Assembly (NCBI RefSeq): GCF_000284375.1
Contig: NC_017249.1
Coordinates: 248,001-312,000, forward strand
DNA length: 64,000 nucleotides
DNA from: Bradyrhizobium japonicum USDA 6
Lineage (GTDB): Bacteria > Pseudomonadota > Alphaproteobacteria > Rhizobiales > Xanthobacteraceae
Direction: 5' to 3'
The notes beneath the pieces are model-generated. The model made no database searches and had not been told where the DNA came from. It worked only from the letters and a program-made list of their open reading frames with translations. The translations under genes and the position numbers were made by a program. Position 1 is the first letter of the stretch; each line of letters begins with the position of its first letter. This document shows, piece by piece, positions 13,071 to 22,242 of this stretch.

Positions 13071-14021
13071 ATGGCCCGTTTCGACACCAACCGCTCCGCC
13101 GAGATGGAGGTTTTCGTTCGCGTCGTCGATCTCGGCGGATTCACCCAGGCCGCGCGAAAACTGCGCCTGACGCCGTCGGGCGTCAGCAAGCTGATCTCGC
13201 GGCTGGAGACGCGCCTCGGCTCGCGGCTGATCAACCGCACCACGCGCAAGCTGACGCTGACGGAGGAGGGCCAAGCCTTCTACCAGCGCTCGTTGCGGAT
13301 CCTCGGAGAGATGGAGGAAGCCGAGCGCGAGGCGGCTTCAGGCGCGGCGCCGCGCGGCCGCCTCACGGTCAACTGCAACATTCCCTTCGGCATGCTGCAC
13401 GTCCTACCGCTGATTCCCCGCTTCCTGGAACGGCATCCCGAGGTCACACTCGACCTCGTGCTGACCGACACGCTGATCGACCTGATGCAGGAACGGGCCG
13501 ACATCGCGATCCGCGTCGGGCCCCTGAAAGCTTCGCGTCTGGTCGCGCGAAAGCTCGGCACCAGCCGCATGGTCGTCGTCGGCACCCCAAACTATCTGGC
13601 TCGCTTCGGCACGCCGAAGACGCCGGCAGATCTCACCGAGCATCGCGGCATCGGCTGGACCTTTCCGCGCATCCGCGGTGGCTGGCCATTCCGGCGCGGT
13701 GACCACACCGAGGAAGCCATGCCGCCACCGGCCGCCCGCGCCAGCGACGGCGAAATCGCCCGCCGCCTCGCCCTCGGCGGCGTCGGCCTCGCCCGCCTCG
13801 CTCTCTTCCACATCGGCCCCGACATCGAGGCCGGCCGTCTCGTTCCGGTCTTGCAGAACTACAATCCCGGCGACCGCGAAGACATCCACGCCGTCTATGT
13901 CGGCCACACCGCGCCCCTGCCCGCGCGCGTGCGCGCGTTCATCGATTTTCTCGCCGAACATGTGCGGGTGAGCGACCCCGCGCTGAAGCGGGCGGGGGAT
14001 GGGAGATGGAGGGTGGCCTAG
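13071..14021 (+). CDS. LysR-family transcriptional regulator
   Basis: A 316-aa regulator. The winged helix-turn-helix is at residues ~8-65 (EMEVFVRVVDLGGFTQAARKLRLTPSGVSKLISRLETRLG), followed by the periplasmic-binding-protein-like effector domain (from ~95, RLTVNCNIPFGMLHVLPLIPRFLERHPEVTLDL). It is typical of the DsdC/CrgA-like LysR subgroup. It diverges from the MFS + aldo/keto reductase operon, which it probably controls together with itself. The effector ligand is unknown. It converges on the cupin gene at 14069 with a 47-base gap. Confidence 0.94.
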   Translation: MARFDTNRSAEMEVFVRVVDLGGFTQAARKLRLTPSGVSKLISRLETRLGSRLINRTTRKLTLTEEGQAFYQRSLRILGEMEEAEREAASGAAPRGRLTVNCNIPFGMLHVLPLIPRFLERHPEVTLDLVLTDTLIDLMQERADIAIRVGPLKASRLVARKLGTSRMVVVGTPNYLARFGTPKTPADLTEHRGIGWTFPRIRGGWPFRRGDHTEEAMPPPAARASDGEIARRLALGGVGLARLALFHIGPDIEAGRLVPVLQNYNPGDREDIHAVYVGHTAPLPARVRAFIDFLAEHVRVSDPALKRAGDGRWRVA

Positions 14022-14068
14022 GGACGTCGAAATCGCGGCGATACGCGCGTTCGGTGCTGCCCATCGTG

Positions 14069-14503
14069 TCATGGGAGCGGACCAACTATCCGTTGGCCGT
14101 TGCGCGCTGCGATCGTCGGCAGCATGTCCATGTGCTGCTCGCGCGGCTCGGGGATCCTGTGCAGATCGCGGAAGAATTCCTCGTGACGACGCGGCGTGGA
14201 GACGAGGATGTGTCTCGCGTCGGCCGGCCCCTCATTGGTGAAGCCGTGAACAACTCCTCTCGGCACGAGAATCCGCGACCCGGGTCCGGCAACCTCGGTC
14301 TGATCTCCCACGAGGTATTTCACCTGGCCCTCCAGGAGGACAAACAGCTTGTCCTCCTCCTCGGAGATGTGGGCGGGTGCGCCGAAGCCCGGCTTGATGG
14401 TCATGTCCAGCACCGTGAACGGGCTTTCCTGCGGATTGATAATCTTCGTCGTGAGACCGGCAAATTCGGTCGTTTCGAACTTCGTCGTGATGACGCTCTG
14501 CAT
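14069..14503 (-). CDS. Cupin-domain protein
   Basis: A 144-aa single-domain cupin. The two cupin motifs are present in modified form: APAHISEEEDKLFVLLEGQVKYLVGD, and later PGSRILVPRGVVHGFTNEG. The metal-binding pattern is H-x3-E..E in motif 1 and His in motif 2. Small cupins of this type bind metals or small ligands, act as isomerases or dioxygenases, or sense ligands. I prefer ATG 14503 (GGAG 9 bases upstream) over ATG 14518. It lies downstream of, and on the same strand as, a LysR gene, 186 bases away. Function is not assignable. Confidence 0.84.
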   Translation of the reverse strand: MQSVITTKFETTEFAGLTTKIINPQESPFTVLDMTIKPGFGAPAHISEEEDKLFVLLEGQVKYLVGDQTEVAGPGSRILVPRGVVHGFTNEGPADARHILVSTPRRHEEFFRDLHRIPEPREQHMDMLPTIAARNGQRIVGPLP

Positions 14504-14689
14504 TGGCCAAGGCTCCATTGACTTCGGAGCTCGATAGATTGCATGCGGGAGGACTGCGGATTAGTCCCCTTCCGCAAGCCACAGCGGCTGTAGTTCTGGC
14601 CAATTGGCATCGGAGTTTCCCGAAGACCAGTTCTGCGGCCCAAACGGTCCACCTCAAACTGTCGGCATGAACAACGACAACAACGGAAA

Positions 14690-15655
14690 TCACCGCCCCG
14701 CAGCTGCAAGGTGTCGTTCGAACACACGGGTAAAATCCGCGACCTTGGCGCTTAGATCGGCCCGCGACGGATATGTGAGATGCAGGCGGATCGTCCCGGA
14801 GAACTGCTCTGGCAAAACCGGCACAACGAGCCCCGATGCGTATTCCACTCTGCAGAGGGCTTCCGGAAGCAGCCCAATCCCCTGGTGATTCAGCACAAGC
14901 TCACGAGCAAGAGCGAAGGAGTCGACCGCGACATGAAAGGCGGGCCATGTCGCCCCGCCCGGCAAGGAGCGGGATAGAAGGCGCAGCAATTCCGGCCTCG
15001 ATGGCCCGATCAAGGTCGACGCGTCGCGAATATCGACGGGGATCCCGTGACTGCTCACATAGTCTGCGCTCGCATAAAGACCAAACTTCATGTCGATTGC
15101 GCCCTTGATCAGGGCTTCCTGAGGATTCGCCGCTCCGATGCGGAGCGCAATATCAATATCCCGGGAGATGAGATCGAGCACGTCGTTGGTGAGCGACACC
15201 TCAAAGCGCACATTGGGGTGATCGTTTCTGAAATCCCCGATCGCGGCTGCCACGATCCTGACTGGAAAGTCGGCCGGCAGCGTGATGCGGATTTCGCCGG
15301 CATATGGGTCGTCAGCACCGCTTACCCCCCGGAGCGCGTTGACAAGCAGGGCAATTGCGCCAGCCGAACGCTGGTAGAGTTCTCGTCCTGCGGCCGTGAG
15401 GGCAAAAGCGCGCGTGGACCTCTTGAAGAGCCGCGCACCGAGCGCCGCCTCCAGGCTGCGGATGCGCAAGCTGACGGACGACCTCGGCGCGTTGGTTTCG
15501 CGGGCTGCCGCCGCAAATCCGCCGGCGCGCACGACAGCCACGAATGTCTGCAGGGAATTCAGGTCGATCGGCTGCGCGTCGGTGTGAGCGAGACTTGAAT
15601 GTTCATTCTGATCATCCTTCTCGGCCTCTTCGAGAGCGCTGCTGTGTGCCTTCAT
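14690..15655 (-). CDS. LysR-family transcriptional regulator
   Basis: A 321-aa regulator. The helix-turn-helix reads DLNSLQTFVAVVRAGGFAAAARETNAPRSSVSLRIRSLEAALGARLFKRSTRAFALTAAG, preceded by a ~30-residue acidic tail that is unusual for the family. The effector domain follows (EIRITLPADFPVRIVAAAIGDF). The start at 15655 has AGGA about 5 bases upstream; an ATG 63 bases upstream lacks a ribosome site. The likely target is the cupin gene downstream or an unseen gene; no divergent partner is present, since the next gene upstream (amidase) points the same way. Confidence 0.92.
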   Translation of the reverse strand: MKAHSSALEEAEKDDQNEHSSLAHTDAQPIDLNSLQTFVAVVRAGGFAAAARETNAPRSSVSLRIRSLEAALGARLFKRSTRAFALTAAGRELYQRSAGAIALLVNALRGVSGADDPYAGEIRITLPADFPVRIVAAAIGDFRNDHPNVRFEVSLTNDVLDLISRDIDIALRIGAANPQEALIKGAIDMKFGLYASADYVSSHGIPVDIRDASTLIGPSRPELLRLLSRSLPGGATWPAFHVAVDSFALARELVLNHQGIGLLPEALCRVEYASGLVVPVLPEQFSGTIRLHLTYPSRADLSAKVADFTRVFERHLAAAGR

Positions 15656-15844
15656 GACGTCCTGTTTCCGGTGATGATCCGGCGCGCGCGGGAACTTCAT
15701 GAGGGAAGGGAGCGGCAACCGATAGCGAACCTATGGACGGCAACAATGACCGGAGCGCACCAGGATTTGCGAGGCAATTGAACGTGACCGTCGGTTGATT
15801 GAGCAAGCCCCGATATCGTCAGCTCATCCTGCTCTCAGGGGAGA

Positions 15845-15864
15845 GGGCGGGATGAATCCCGCCC
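15845..15864 (-). terminator. Hairpin after the second amidase gene
   Basis: A perfect 8-bp stem, GGGCGGGA / TCCCGCCC, with a TGAA loop begins 8 bases beyond the amidase stop on the minus strand. There is no T tract, so termination strength is uncertain. Confidence 0.5.
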
Positions 15865-15872
15865 TTCCATCG

Positions 15873-17282
15873 TCAGATAGTCGGATGAAGGTCGCGAACC
15901 GGGCTCACCTCCTCGAGGAGCGAGGCGACCTTGAGCACCGTCGATTCCGCCAGCCAGGACGAGACGACTTGCACACCGATCGGAAGACCGTCGCGGCTCG
16001 TTCCGAATCGCATCGAGAGAGCGGGCATTCCCGTCAGGCTGAACGGTGATGTCGCGCTCATCACGTGGAACGGCGAAACCGTGACGCCATCGACCACGAC
16101 GTCGTTGAGACCATGCCTGGTCGCGGGGAACGGGGTTACCGGGCAGAGCAGCACATCGTAGCGCCTGAAGTATTCGGCGAAGCTGTCGCGAAGGCGCTCT
16201 ATGGCCTGCTCGGCGGCGACGAAGTCGGCGATCGGCGTATCTGGTGCATCAAGAACCAGTCTGGCGTGCCTGAAGATCTCGACCTCGTGGCCGGCAGTGA
16301 CCTTCTCGAACTCGGGTTGGCTTTCCATCTGTTGAAGCTGCCAGAGGACACTGTTGGCATCGGTCTGCTCCACCACTGGCAACCGGACCTGTTCGACGTG
16401 GTAGCCAGCACTGCTCAACGCCTGCGCCGCTGCCTTCACCGTCGCGACCACTTCCGGATCGATGGGCCCGAAGAAGCCCGGAGAGGCCATCCAGCCCACG
16501 CGAAGCTGACGGGTCGATTTCGTGCCAACGCCTGTATCGAGGCCGGGCGAGCTGATCGAGAAGCCGTCGGCACCGTCGGGGCCTGCCATCAAGGAATAAG
16601 CCAGCGCTACGTCGCGAACCGACCGTGCCATCGGACCGATGTGCCAGAAGCGACGTGGCACCCGGGGCCAATGACCTGTCATCGGCATTCGCCCGTGAGT
16701 GGCTTTGAAGCCAACGATACCGGTATGCGCCGCCGGCCCGCGCAATGAGATCGAGAGATCGCTGCCCACACCGAGTGGCGACATGCCCGCCGCGATGGCG
16801 GCGGATTCACCGCCGCTCGATCCGCCCGGCGTGTAGTCGAGGTTCCAGGGGTTGTTGGTCTGGCCCGTCAGGAGATTATCCGTTTCGATCGAATAGGAGA
16901 ATTCGGGAGGGTTCGTCTTTGCAATCAGGATAGCGCCGGCGGCTTTCAGCCTAGCCACAACGGTGGCGTCAGTTTCAGGCACACGCCCTCTGAAAATGGG
17001 CGAACCACGCTGCGTCAGCACGCCCGCCGTGTCGATCCCATCCTTGACCGTAAAGGGAACGCCATGGAGCGGGCCGAGCTGAGCGCCCGACCTGACTGCG
17101 GCCTCGGCCCTCTCTGCGCCTTCCATGGCGCCATCAGCCAGCGTCACGATCGCGTTCAGCTTGGGATTGACCGCCGCGATGCGGTCGAGATGCGCCCGCA
17201 TGACCTCGACGGGCGAAAGCTCCCGTCGAGCAATGAGCTGGGAGATACGGGTGGCATCCATTCTAACGATATCATCAGTCAT
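15873..17282 (-). CDS. Amidase-signature hydrolase with altered GGS motif
   Basis: A 469-aa amidase-signature protein. Lys in GVPFTVKDGID and the Ser loop GGSSGGESAA are present. The nucleophile segment, usually GSDIGGSIR, reads GSDLSISLRGPA here: Ser is kept but the two glycines of the oxyanion region are replaced by Ser and Ile. This may change substrate choice or weaken hydrolysis. ATG 17282 is preferred (AGGA 5 bases upstream); an ATG at 17300 falls inside a TetR-type operator. It diverges from a TetR gene and is almost certainly repressed by it through the operators at 17289 and 17343. The substrate is unknown; an inducing amide or ester is likely. Confidence 0.9.
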   Translation of the reverse strand: MTDDIVRMDATRISQLIARRELSPVEVMRAHLDRIAAVNPKLNAIVTLADGAMEGAERAEAAVRSGAQLGPLHGVPFTVKDGIDTAGVLTQRGSPIFRGRVPETDATVVARLKAAGAILIAKTNPPEFSYSIETDNLLTGQTNNPWNLDYTPGGSSGGESAAIAAGMSPLGVGSDLSISLRGPAAHTGIVGFKATHGRMPMTGHWPRVPRRFWHIGPMARSVRDVALAYSLMAGPDGADGFSISSPGLDTGVGTKSTRQLRVGWMASPGFFGPIDPEVVATVKAAAQALSSAGYHVEQVRLPVVEQTDANSVLWQLQQMESQPEFEKVTAGHEVEIFRHARLVLDAPDTPIADFVAAEQAIERLRDSFAEYFRRYDVLLCPVTPFPATRHGLNDVVVDGVTVSPFHVMSATSPFSLTGMPALSMRFGTSRDGLPIGVQVVSSWLAESTVLKVASLLEEVSPVRDLHPTI

Positions 17283-17288
17283 ATCGAT

Positions 17289-17308
17289 CCTACCTGTCAT
17301 TTGGTAGG
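17289..17308. promoter_or_regulatory. TetR-type operator 1
   Basis: CCTACCTGTCATTTGGTAGG is a 20-bp palindrome with perfect 6-bp ends (CCTACC/GGTAGG). It overlaps the region directly upstream of the amidase start, where it would block transcription or translation initiation. It is nearly identical to the second copy 54 bases away. Confidence 0.78.
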
Positions 17309-17342
17309 CTGGACATGCCCCTCGTATTTACGGACTTCAATC

Positions 17343-17362
17343 CCTACCTGCCATTTGGTAGG
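17343..17362. promoter_or_regulatory. TetR-type operator 2
   Basis: CCTACCTGCCATTTGGTAGG differs from operator 1 at one base and lies 20 bases upstream of the tetR start. The two centres are 54 bp apart, about five helical turns, so both face the same side of the DNA. This supports autoregulation and shared control of amidase and regulator. Confidence 0.78.
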
Positions 17363-17382
17363 AACACGTTGAGGTGATCACG

Positions 17383-17943
17383 ATGAGCGACAATGCGAAG
17401 GAAGCGATCCTGGCTGCAGCGCGCAGGACAGCTCAGGCCCACGGGTATGGCGGGCTGAACTTCCGCGACATCGGAGCTGAAGTCGGCATCAAGGCTGCAA
17501 GCATCTATCACCACTTTCCAGGTAAGGCGGAGCTGGGTGCAGCGGTGGCGAGACGCTATTGGGAGGATACGGCGGCGAACCTCGAAGCTCTTTCAAAAGC
17601 GGACGGAAATCCAAAAAAGGCGCTCCGGGCCTATCCGGGACTTTTTCGTCGATCGCTCGAGCAGGACAATCGCATGTGCCTCTGCAGCTTCATGGCGGCC
17701 GAATATGATGATCTGCCTGACGCCGTGAAAACCGAGGTGCAGGCTTTCGCCGATGTCAACGTGGCTTGGCTGACCAGGATGCTCGCCGCGGCTTCAGTTC
17801 CCGCCAGCAAGCGTGAAGCAAGGGCGCGCGCGATCTACGCGGCCGTTGCCGGCGCGCAACTGATGGCGCGGAGCCGTGCGGACCTGAAACTCTTCGATGC
17901 GCTGATCGAAAGCTTTCGCGGATCAGGCTTGATCCCGGCTTGA
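17383..17943 (+). CDS. TetR/AcrR-family regulator with paired cysteines
   Basis: A 186-aa regulator. The N-terminal helix-turn-helix (EAILAAARRTAQAHGYGGLNFRDIGAEVGIKAASIYHHFPGKAEL) is followed by a ligand domain containing RMCLCSFMAAEYDDLP. This Cys-x-Cys segment is found in TetR members that respond to electrophiles or to organic ligands. ATG 17383 has GAGGTG 6 bases upstream; a GTG at 17374 is possible. It diverges from the amidase gene and carries its own operator, so it probably represses both. It converges on the FAD monooxygenase gene, whose stop is 57 bases away. Confidence 0.93.
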   Translation: MSDNAKEAILAAARRTAQAHGYGGLNFRDIGAEVGIKAASIYHHFPGKAELGAAVARRYWEDTAANLEALSKADGNPKKALRAYPGLFRRSLEQDNRMCLCSFMAAEYDDLPDAVKTEVQAFADVNVAWLTRMLAAASVPASKREARARAIYAAVAGAQLMARSRADLKLFDALIESFRGSGLIPA

Positions 17944-17999
17944 GAGCGGATCTGCTGTCCAAATGCGTATGGCGGAAGGAGAGGAACTGGGATCGAACA

Positions 18000-19610
18000 T
18001 TAGATCTTTTCACTATGAAATGTGGATTGACCGACAGCACGTCGCAGCAATTCTGCAGCAGATTTGGCTTCGTCGCCGGCCCAGGCGACAAACTGGTCCG
18101 GCCGCACCAGGATCAGGCGCGATTGATATTTCCACCGCCCATCGCTCGCGGAATCCCTGATCAGCTTGAGAGGAATTCGGAGGTCGGAAGCGGCCGCTTC
18201 GAAAGCCGATGCTACGTCGTCCGTCCCGAGATCGATCAGCGTGAAGCCGTCGCCCAGTTCTTCGAAGACGTTCATGCCCGAAGATAAAGGCTGTGGAGTC
18301 AGATGATGCCCGGCGCGCGCCGCATAGATGTGGGATCCGATGGCGCTGCTCGTGGCCCCGGCGGGGCCCGACACGATGGGCGAGCCCGCATAGTGCGGCT
18401 CAAACGCGTTCACCTCAGCTCGCGCACCGGTCTGCCGCTCGCGCCACGCCGCCTCGAAGTCGGCGCGGTCGCGCCCCGGATCGTGCTTGCGGAGGAAGTC
18501 GCGGTCGCTGAGGATCGACTTCTCGATGAAATCGCGCGCTGTGGAGGCGAACACTGGCCGCCGTTCCGCACCGTAACTGTCGAGCAGACCGGGACCACCC
18601 CAGCCTTGCAGCGTTGCCGCAAGCTTCCAGGATAGATTGACCGCATCTTCCAGGCCGCTATTGACGCCGTAGCCGCCATAGGGCGGATGACTATGCGCTG
18701 CGTCACCGGCAATGAAGACGCGCTCTGCGCGATAGTCGTCGGCGAGCGCGAAGCGAAGGTCCCAGAAGCCGATATGTTCGAACGCGACGTCGAACTCGGC
18801 ACCCGCCGCTTCGTGCAGCAGTCGGCGGAAATCAAAGTTGTCACGCCTCGTGGTCGCGGACACAGGGGCATGGAAGAACCACGTCGTGCCAAGATCGACG
18901 CGTCCGAAGAACTTCCAGTAGCCGTCCAACTCCGGATCCAGCACGCAGTAGAATGATTTTCCGGGATAGCGCTCCAGCAGACGATGGAGGCCGGTGGAAC
19001 GGAACACCAGGAGCACCATCAAGCGATCATGGTCGGATCGGGTCTGGTTGATGCCGGCGAGTTCGCGCACAGTCGAGCGGCTGCCATCGCATCCCACGAC
19101 ATAGGCGGCGCGCAGGATTCGACCTTCTCCGTCGCGATGAATGACGCCGACGCTTACGCCGTCCTCGTCCTGACGTATCCCCTCGCAGGTCCAGCCGTAG
19201 AGAGTTTCGATCGCTGGGATCTGCGCCGCTCTCCGTCGTAGTACGGCTTCAGTCGCGTATTGCGGCAGCCGCTCGTTGTCGGTGAAATAGAAGGGACGAA
19301 CCAACTCGCGCTGCAGCCAATCGTAGGCGTAACCGCTGAGCAATGTGCCGTAGCATGTCATGCCGCCGATGCCGTAATCCCGCGGGATGGTGCGTGCGGC
19401 GCGCAATTCGTCCTCCGCTCCCCAGAAATAGAAGTGCTCGAGGGTGCGCTGCGTCAGGTTTTGTCCCTTCGGAATCGGCAGCAGCTCAGCGTGGCGTTCC
19501 ACCACAATGGAGCGGACGCCTCGCAAGCCAAGATCGATTGCAAGTCCGATGCCGACCGGCCCACCGCCGACGATGACGACGGGAGCCTCCATTTGAGCCG
19601 AGTTGGCCAT
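18000..19610 (-). CDS. FAD-dependent aromatic monooxygenase (MhpA/PheA-like)
   Basis: A 536-aa group A flavoprotein hydroxylase. The Rossmann motif VVIVGGGPVGIGLAIDLGLRG opens the protein. The DG motif is CDGSRSTVREL and the FAD-ribityl motif GDAAHSHPPYGGYGVNSGLEDAVNL. The C-terminal ~150 residues form the thioredoxin-like domain seen in MhpA and phenol hydroxylases. It would hydroxylate a phenolic substrate using NAD(P)H and O2. It is monocistronic and convergent with tetR. The amidase next to tetR could supply or consume a related aromatic amide, but this link is inferred from position only. Confidence 0.92.
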   Translation of the reverse strand: MANSAQMEAPVVIVGGGPVGIGLAIDLGLRGVRSIVVERHAELLPIPKGQNLTQRTLEHFYFWGAEDELRAARTIPRDYGIGGMTCYGTLLSGYAYDWLQRELVRPFYFTDNERLPQYATEAVLRRRAAQIPAIETLYGWTCEGIRQDEDGVSVGVIHRDGEGRILRAAYVVGCDGSRSTVRELAGINQTRSDHDRLMVLLVFRSTGLHRLLERYPGKSFYCVLDPELDGYWKFFGRVDLGTTWFFHAPVSATTRRDNFDFRRLLHEAAGAEFDVAFEHIGFWDLRFALADDYRAERVFIAGDAAHSHPPYGGYGVNSGLEDAVNLSWKLAATLQGWGGPGLLDSYGAERRPVFASTARDFIEKSILSDRDFLRKHDPGRDRADFEAAWRERQTGARAEVNAFEPHYAGSPIVSGPAGATSSAIGSHIYAARAGHHLTPQPLSSGMNVFEELGDGFTLIDLGTDDVASAFEAAASDLRIPLKLIRDSASDGRWKYQSRLILVRPDQFVAWAGDEAKSAAELLRRAVGQSTFHSEKI

Positions 19611-19674
19611 CCCTCACACCCTTTCTCGCGGAACGCGTCTCACCCTTCGATTTCTGTGCAAGTTCTGATGTCGA

Positions 19675-21513
19675 TCACACTCGATCTCTTTCAAATGCGT
19701 GCCGCAAAGGCTCGTCGCGATACAGGCTCAGAGCCGTACGAACCATCGCGAGATGAGAAAATGCCTGGGGGAAGTTGCCAACCTGCAACCCGGCTCTGGT
19801 GTCATATTCTTCGCTGAAAAGGCCGAGGTCGTTACGCAGAGCGAGTAAACGGTCAAGCAGCGCGTTTGCTTTTGCGATCCGACCTTGCATTTGGTACACG
19901 TCGGCAAGCCAGAAACTGCATGCTAGAAAAGCTCCCTCTCCAGCGGGGAGCCCATCCACGCCATTCTCGGTTCTGTAGCGCAACACCAACCCGTCCGAAA
20001 CCAGCTCACGTTCAACCGCGGCCACTGTTCGAGCAATGCGAGGATCATTAATTGGCAAAAATCCTACAGCCGGCATCAGTAGCAGGCTGGCATCCAATTC
20101 ATAACTATCGAAGCTTTGCGTGAAGGCCCGTCGCCCAGTGTTATACCCCCTCGCACATACGGTGCGATGAATCTCATCGCGGATTGCGCGCCACCGATCA
20201 ATCGGCGCCTCATAACCGTATTTCTCCGCGTCCTTAATGCCACGATCAAACGCGACCCACGCCATGACCTTCGAGTGAGTAAAATGTCGCCTTCCACCCC
20301 GCACTTCCCAAATACCGTCGTCAGGCTCTTTCCAAATTCTTTCCAGGTGGTCTAGTGCGACGCTTTGCAACGACCGCCCCGCGACGAATGGAGCTAGGCC
20401 GCTTTTCCGAGCTACATGCAGCGCATCCGCTATTTCCCCCCAGACATCAAGTTGCAGCTGGTCCGATGCCGCGTTGCCAATCCGGACGGGAGACGATCCT
20501 CGATAGCCCGGAAGCCAAGCGACCTCCCACTCATTCAGTCGACGTTCGCCGCTTAAACCGTACATGATTTGAAAATCATGAGGACTGCCCGCCACTGCAC
20601 GCTGAAACCAGTGGCGCCAAGCTACAGCTTCCTCGTAGTAACCTGCGCCCATCAGGGCGATCAGTGAGAGCGTCGCATCGCGGACCCAACAATAGCGATA
20701 GTCCCAGTTGCGCGAGGCGCCAACTTGCTCGGGCAATGAGGTCGTTGGTGCGGCGACAATTCCGCCCGTCTCGACAAAAGTTAGCGCCTTCAGCGTCAGC
20801 AGAGAACGCATTACCGCTTCGCGGCGATGTCCGTAATAAGTGCAACGTGCGGACCACTTCTGCCAGAAAACTTCGGTCTCGTTGAACGCAAGATCAGCAT
20901 CCATGGCGGCGGGCGGTGGCCGATGCGATGGACTGTAGGTGAGGACAAACGGTATCCTATCGCCGCTGGAAATCGTGAAATCGGCGGTGGTCGAAAGGTC
21001 TTCTCCTTTCAAATTGACGGGTGTTCGCAGCGCAACAAGGTTTGGGCCAGCAATGGCGACGAGGCCTCCCTTGTCGGGTAGCTGGGAGACCCAGGGGACA
21101 GCCGAGCCATAGTCGAAGCGAAACGTGAGCTCCATGCGAACCAGCGGGTGGCCCGATCGTCCCTCGACGATGCGGATGATCGAAGAAGCGGACTGATTCA
21201 TCGGCATGAAATCGATGACAGCAAAGGACCCGTTCCGAACTGTAAAAATCGTCTCCAGTATCATGGTATCGCCACGATAGGACCGCGAGGTCTTGTACGA
21301 CAGGTCAGAAGGCGCGATCGACCATCGACCGTGAGTTCGGTTTCCCAACAACGCGGCGAAGCACGCTGCGCTATCGAAACGAGGCCAGCACAGCCAATCA
21401 ATGGAGCCATTTCTGCCAATCAGAGCCGCCGTCGTACAGTCACCGATAAGTCCGTAGTCTTCAATCCGCAAAGGACCATCAAATCGTTTCTCGAATCGAC
21501 TGGAGGCATCCAT
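19675..21513 (-). CDS. Glycoside hydrolase family 15 protein
   Basis: A 612-aa GH15 protein (glucoamylase / trehalase-like clan). The N-terminal signature is LRIEDYGLIGDCTTAALIGRNGSIDWLCWPRFDS and the barrel motif RNWDYRYCWVRDATLSLIALM. The region around the second catalytic acid is LFSEEYD. There is no signal peptide, so the enzyme is cytoplasmic. The family cleaves alpha-glucosidic bonds; mycobacterial members with this architecture hydrolyse trehalose, which would be relevant to the trehalose operon at 40.7-44.7 kb. It lies 64 bases upstream of the FAD monooxygenase gene on the same strand. Base composition is lower in G+C than in flanking core genes. Confidence 0.92.
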   Translation of the reverse strand: MDASSRFEKRFDGPLRIEDYGLIGDCTTAALIGRNGSIDWLCWPRFDSAACFAALLGNRTHGRWSIAPSDLSYKTSRSYRGDTMILETIFTVRNGSFAVIDFMPMNQSASSIIRIVEGRSGHPLVRMELTFRFDYGSAVPWVSQLPDKGGLVAIAGPNLVALRTPVNLKGEDLSTTADFTISSGDRIPFVLTYSPSHRPPPAAMDADLAFNETEVFWQKWSARCTYYGHRREAVMRSLLTLKALTFVETGGIVAAPTTSLPEQVGASRNWDYRYCWVRDATLSLIALMGAGYYEEAVAWRHWFQRAVAGSPHDFQIMYGLSGERRLNEWEVAWLPGYRGSSPVRIGNAASDQLQLDVWGEIADALHVARKSGLAPFVAGRSLQSVALDHLERIWKEPDDGIWEVRGGRRHFTHSKVMAWVAFDRGIKDAEKYGYEAPIDRWRAIRDEIHRTVCARGYNTGRRAFTQSFDSYELDASLLLMPAVGFLPINDPRIARTVAAVERELVSDGLVLRYRTENGVDGLPAGEGAFLACSFWLADVYQMQGRIAKANALLDRLLALRNDLGLFSEEYDTRAGLQVGNFPQAFSHLAMVRTALSLYRDEPLRHAFERDRV

Positions 21514-22242
21514 CTTTTCACCATGGGTCGGTTCGCGGAATCAGCGCCTACCCGCGTTCAACGAACTAAGATCATCCATGAATTTGTTCGATACCTTAGT
21601 CGTCTTGGCTCTTGAGATGGCGATCACCATGCCGCTCCACGGTCGCGAAAAGACGGGACGTCGCCCCCCGCTCGAAAAGACAAGCTTCAATAACGACTTG
21701 CCTCATACCGTCTAAAGCTTGACCGCATCAGCCTGTCGTTAGGATAATGCAGCTAAGCGACCAGCCTCACCATTCAATGTATGTTTTGTCGGCCACATAC
21801 ATTGGTATGAGACTCGCGCTTGCGTTTCGGCTGTGAGGACGAATGCTCAGAGATCAGCCACCTCAGCCTCCAAGAGCAAATGCCCCAACCTTCGATAGCG
21901 TTCGGCATTTCGTCTCCCTGACTTTAGTGACCTCCACAATCTGTGCCTGGGTTCCAACGCCGGGTCGGCGCGGTCGGTACCGTGGAGATCATCCAACACG
22001 ACCGATTCCTAGAACCGGGCATTATTCCTTCGTTTAATTATTGAGCACCCAAAGCGGGGTAGCAATTCCGAGGAGGCGGCACCAAGATGAAGACGCAACA
22101 AGACAGGTCATGCCGCCATGACAAACGCTGACCGCACATCCGAAGCATCCGGTGTTCACTCTCGTAAAATGGATCGCAGCCCCCGAAGAGGGACTTACGG
22201 CCAACGATATCGTGTAGAGCCTGGAACTGGTATGGTACGGTG
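21514..22242. other. 729-base non-coding stretch
   Basis: No convincing gene. Short open frames here (for example 21843-22037) lack family motifs and ribosome sites. The main structure is the inverted repeat at 21775-21804. The stretch separates the divergent GH15 and FixJ-like genes and is A+T-rich compared with the rest of the window. Confidence 0.5.
21775..21804. promoter_or_regulatory. Perfect 10-bp inverted repeat
   Basis: CAATGTATGT (21775-21784) and ACATACATTG (21795-21804) are separated by 10 bases. The half-site ACATACATT resembles those bound by AcrR-like repressors, but the order of the halves is reversed. It is a candidate operator or stem-loop in the region between the GH15 and efflux/regulator genes. 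Confidence 0.6.

Noticed and set aside
21775..21804. AcrR operator
   Set aside because: The half-sites look similar but their order is reversed and no acrR-like gene is adjacent.
21843..22037. 64-codon frame between GH15 and the FixJ-like gene
   Set aside because: No ribosome site and no family resemblance; the composition is that of non-coding sequence.
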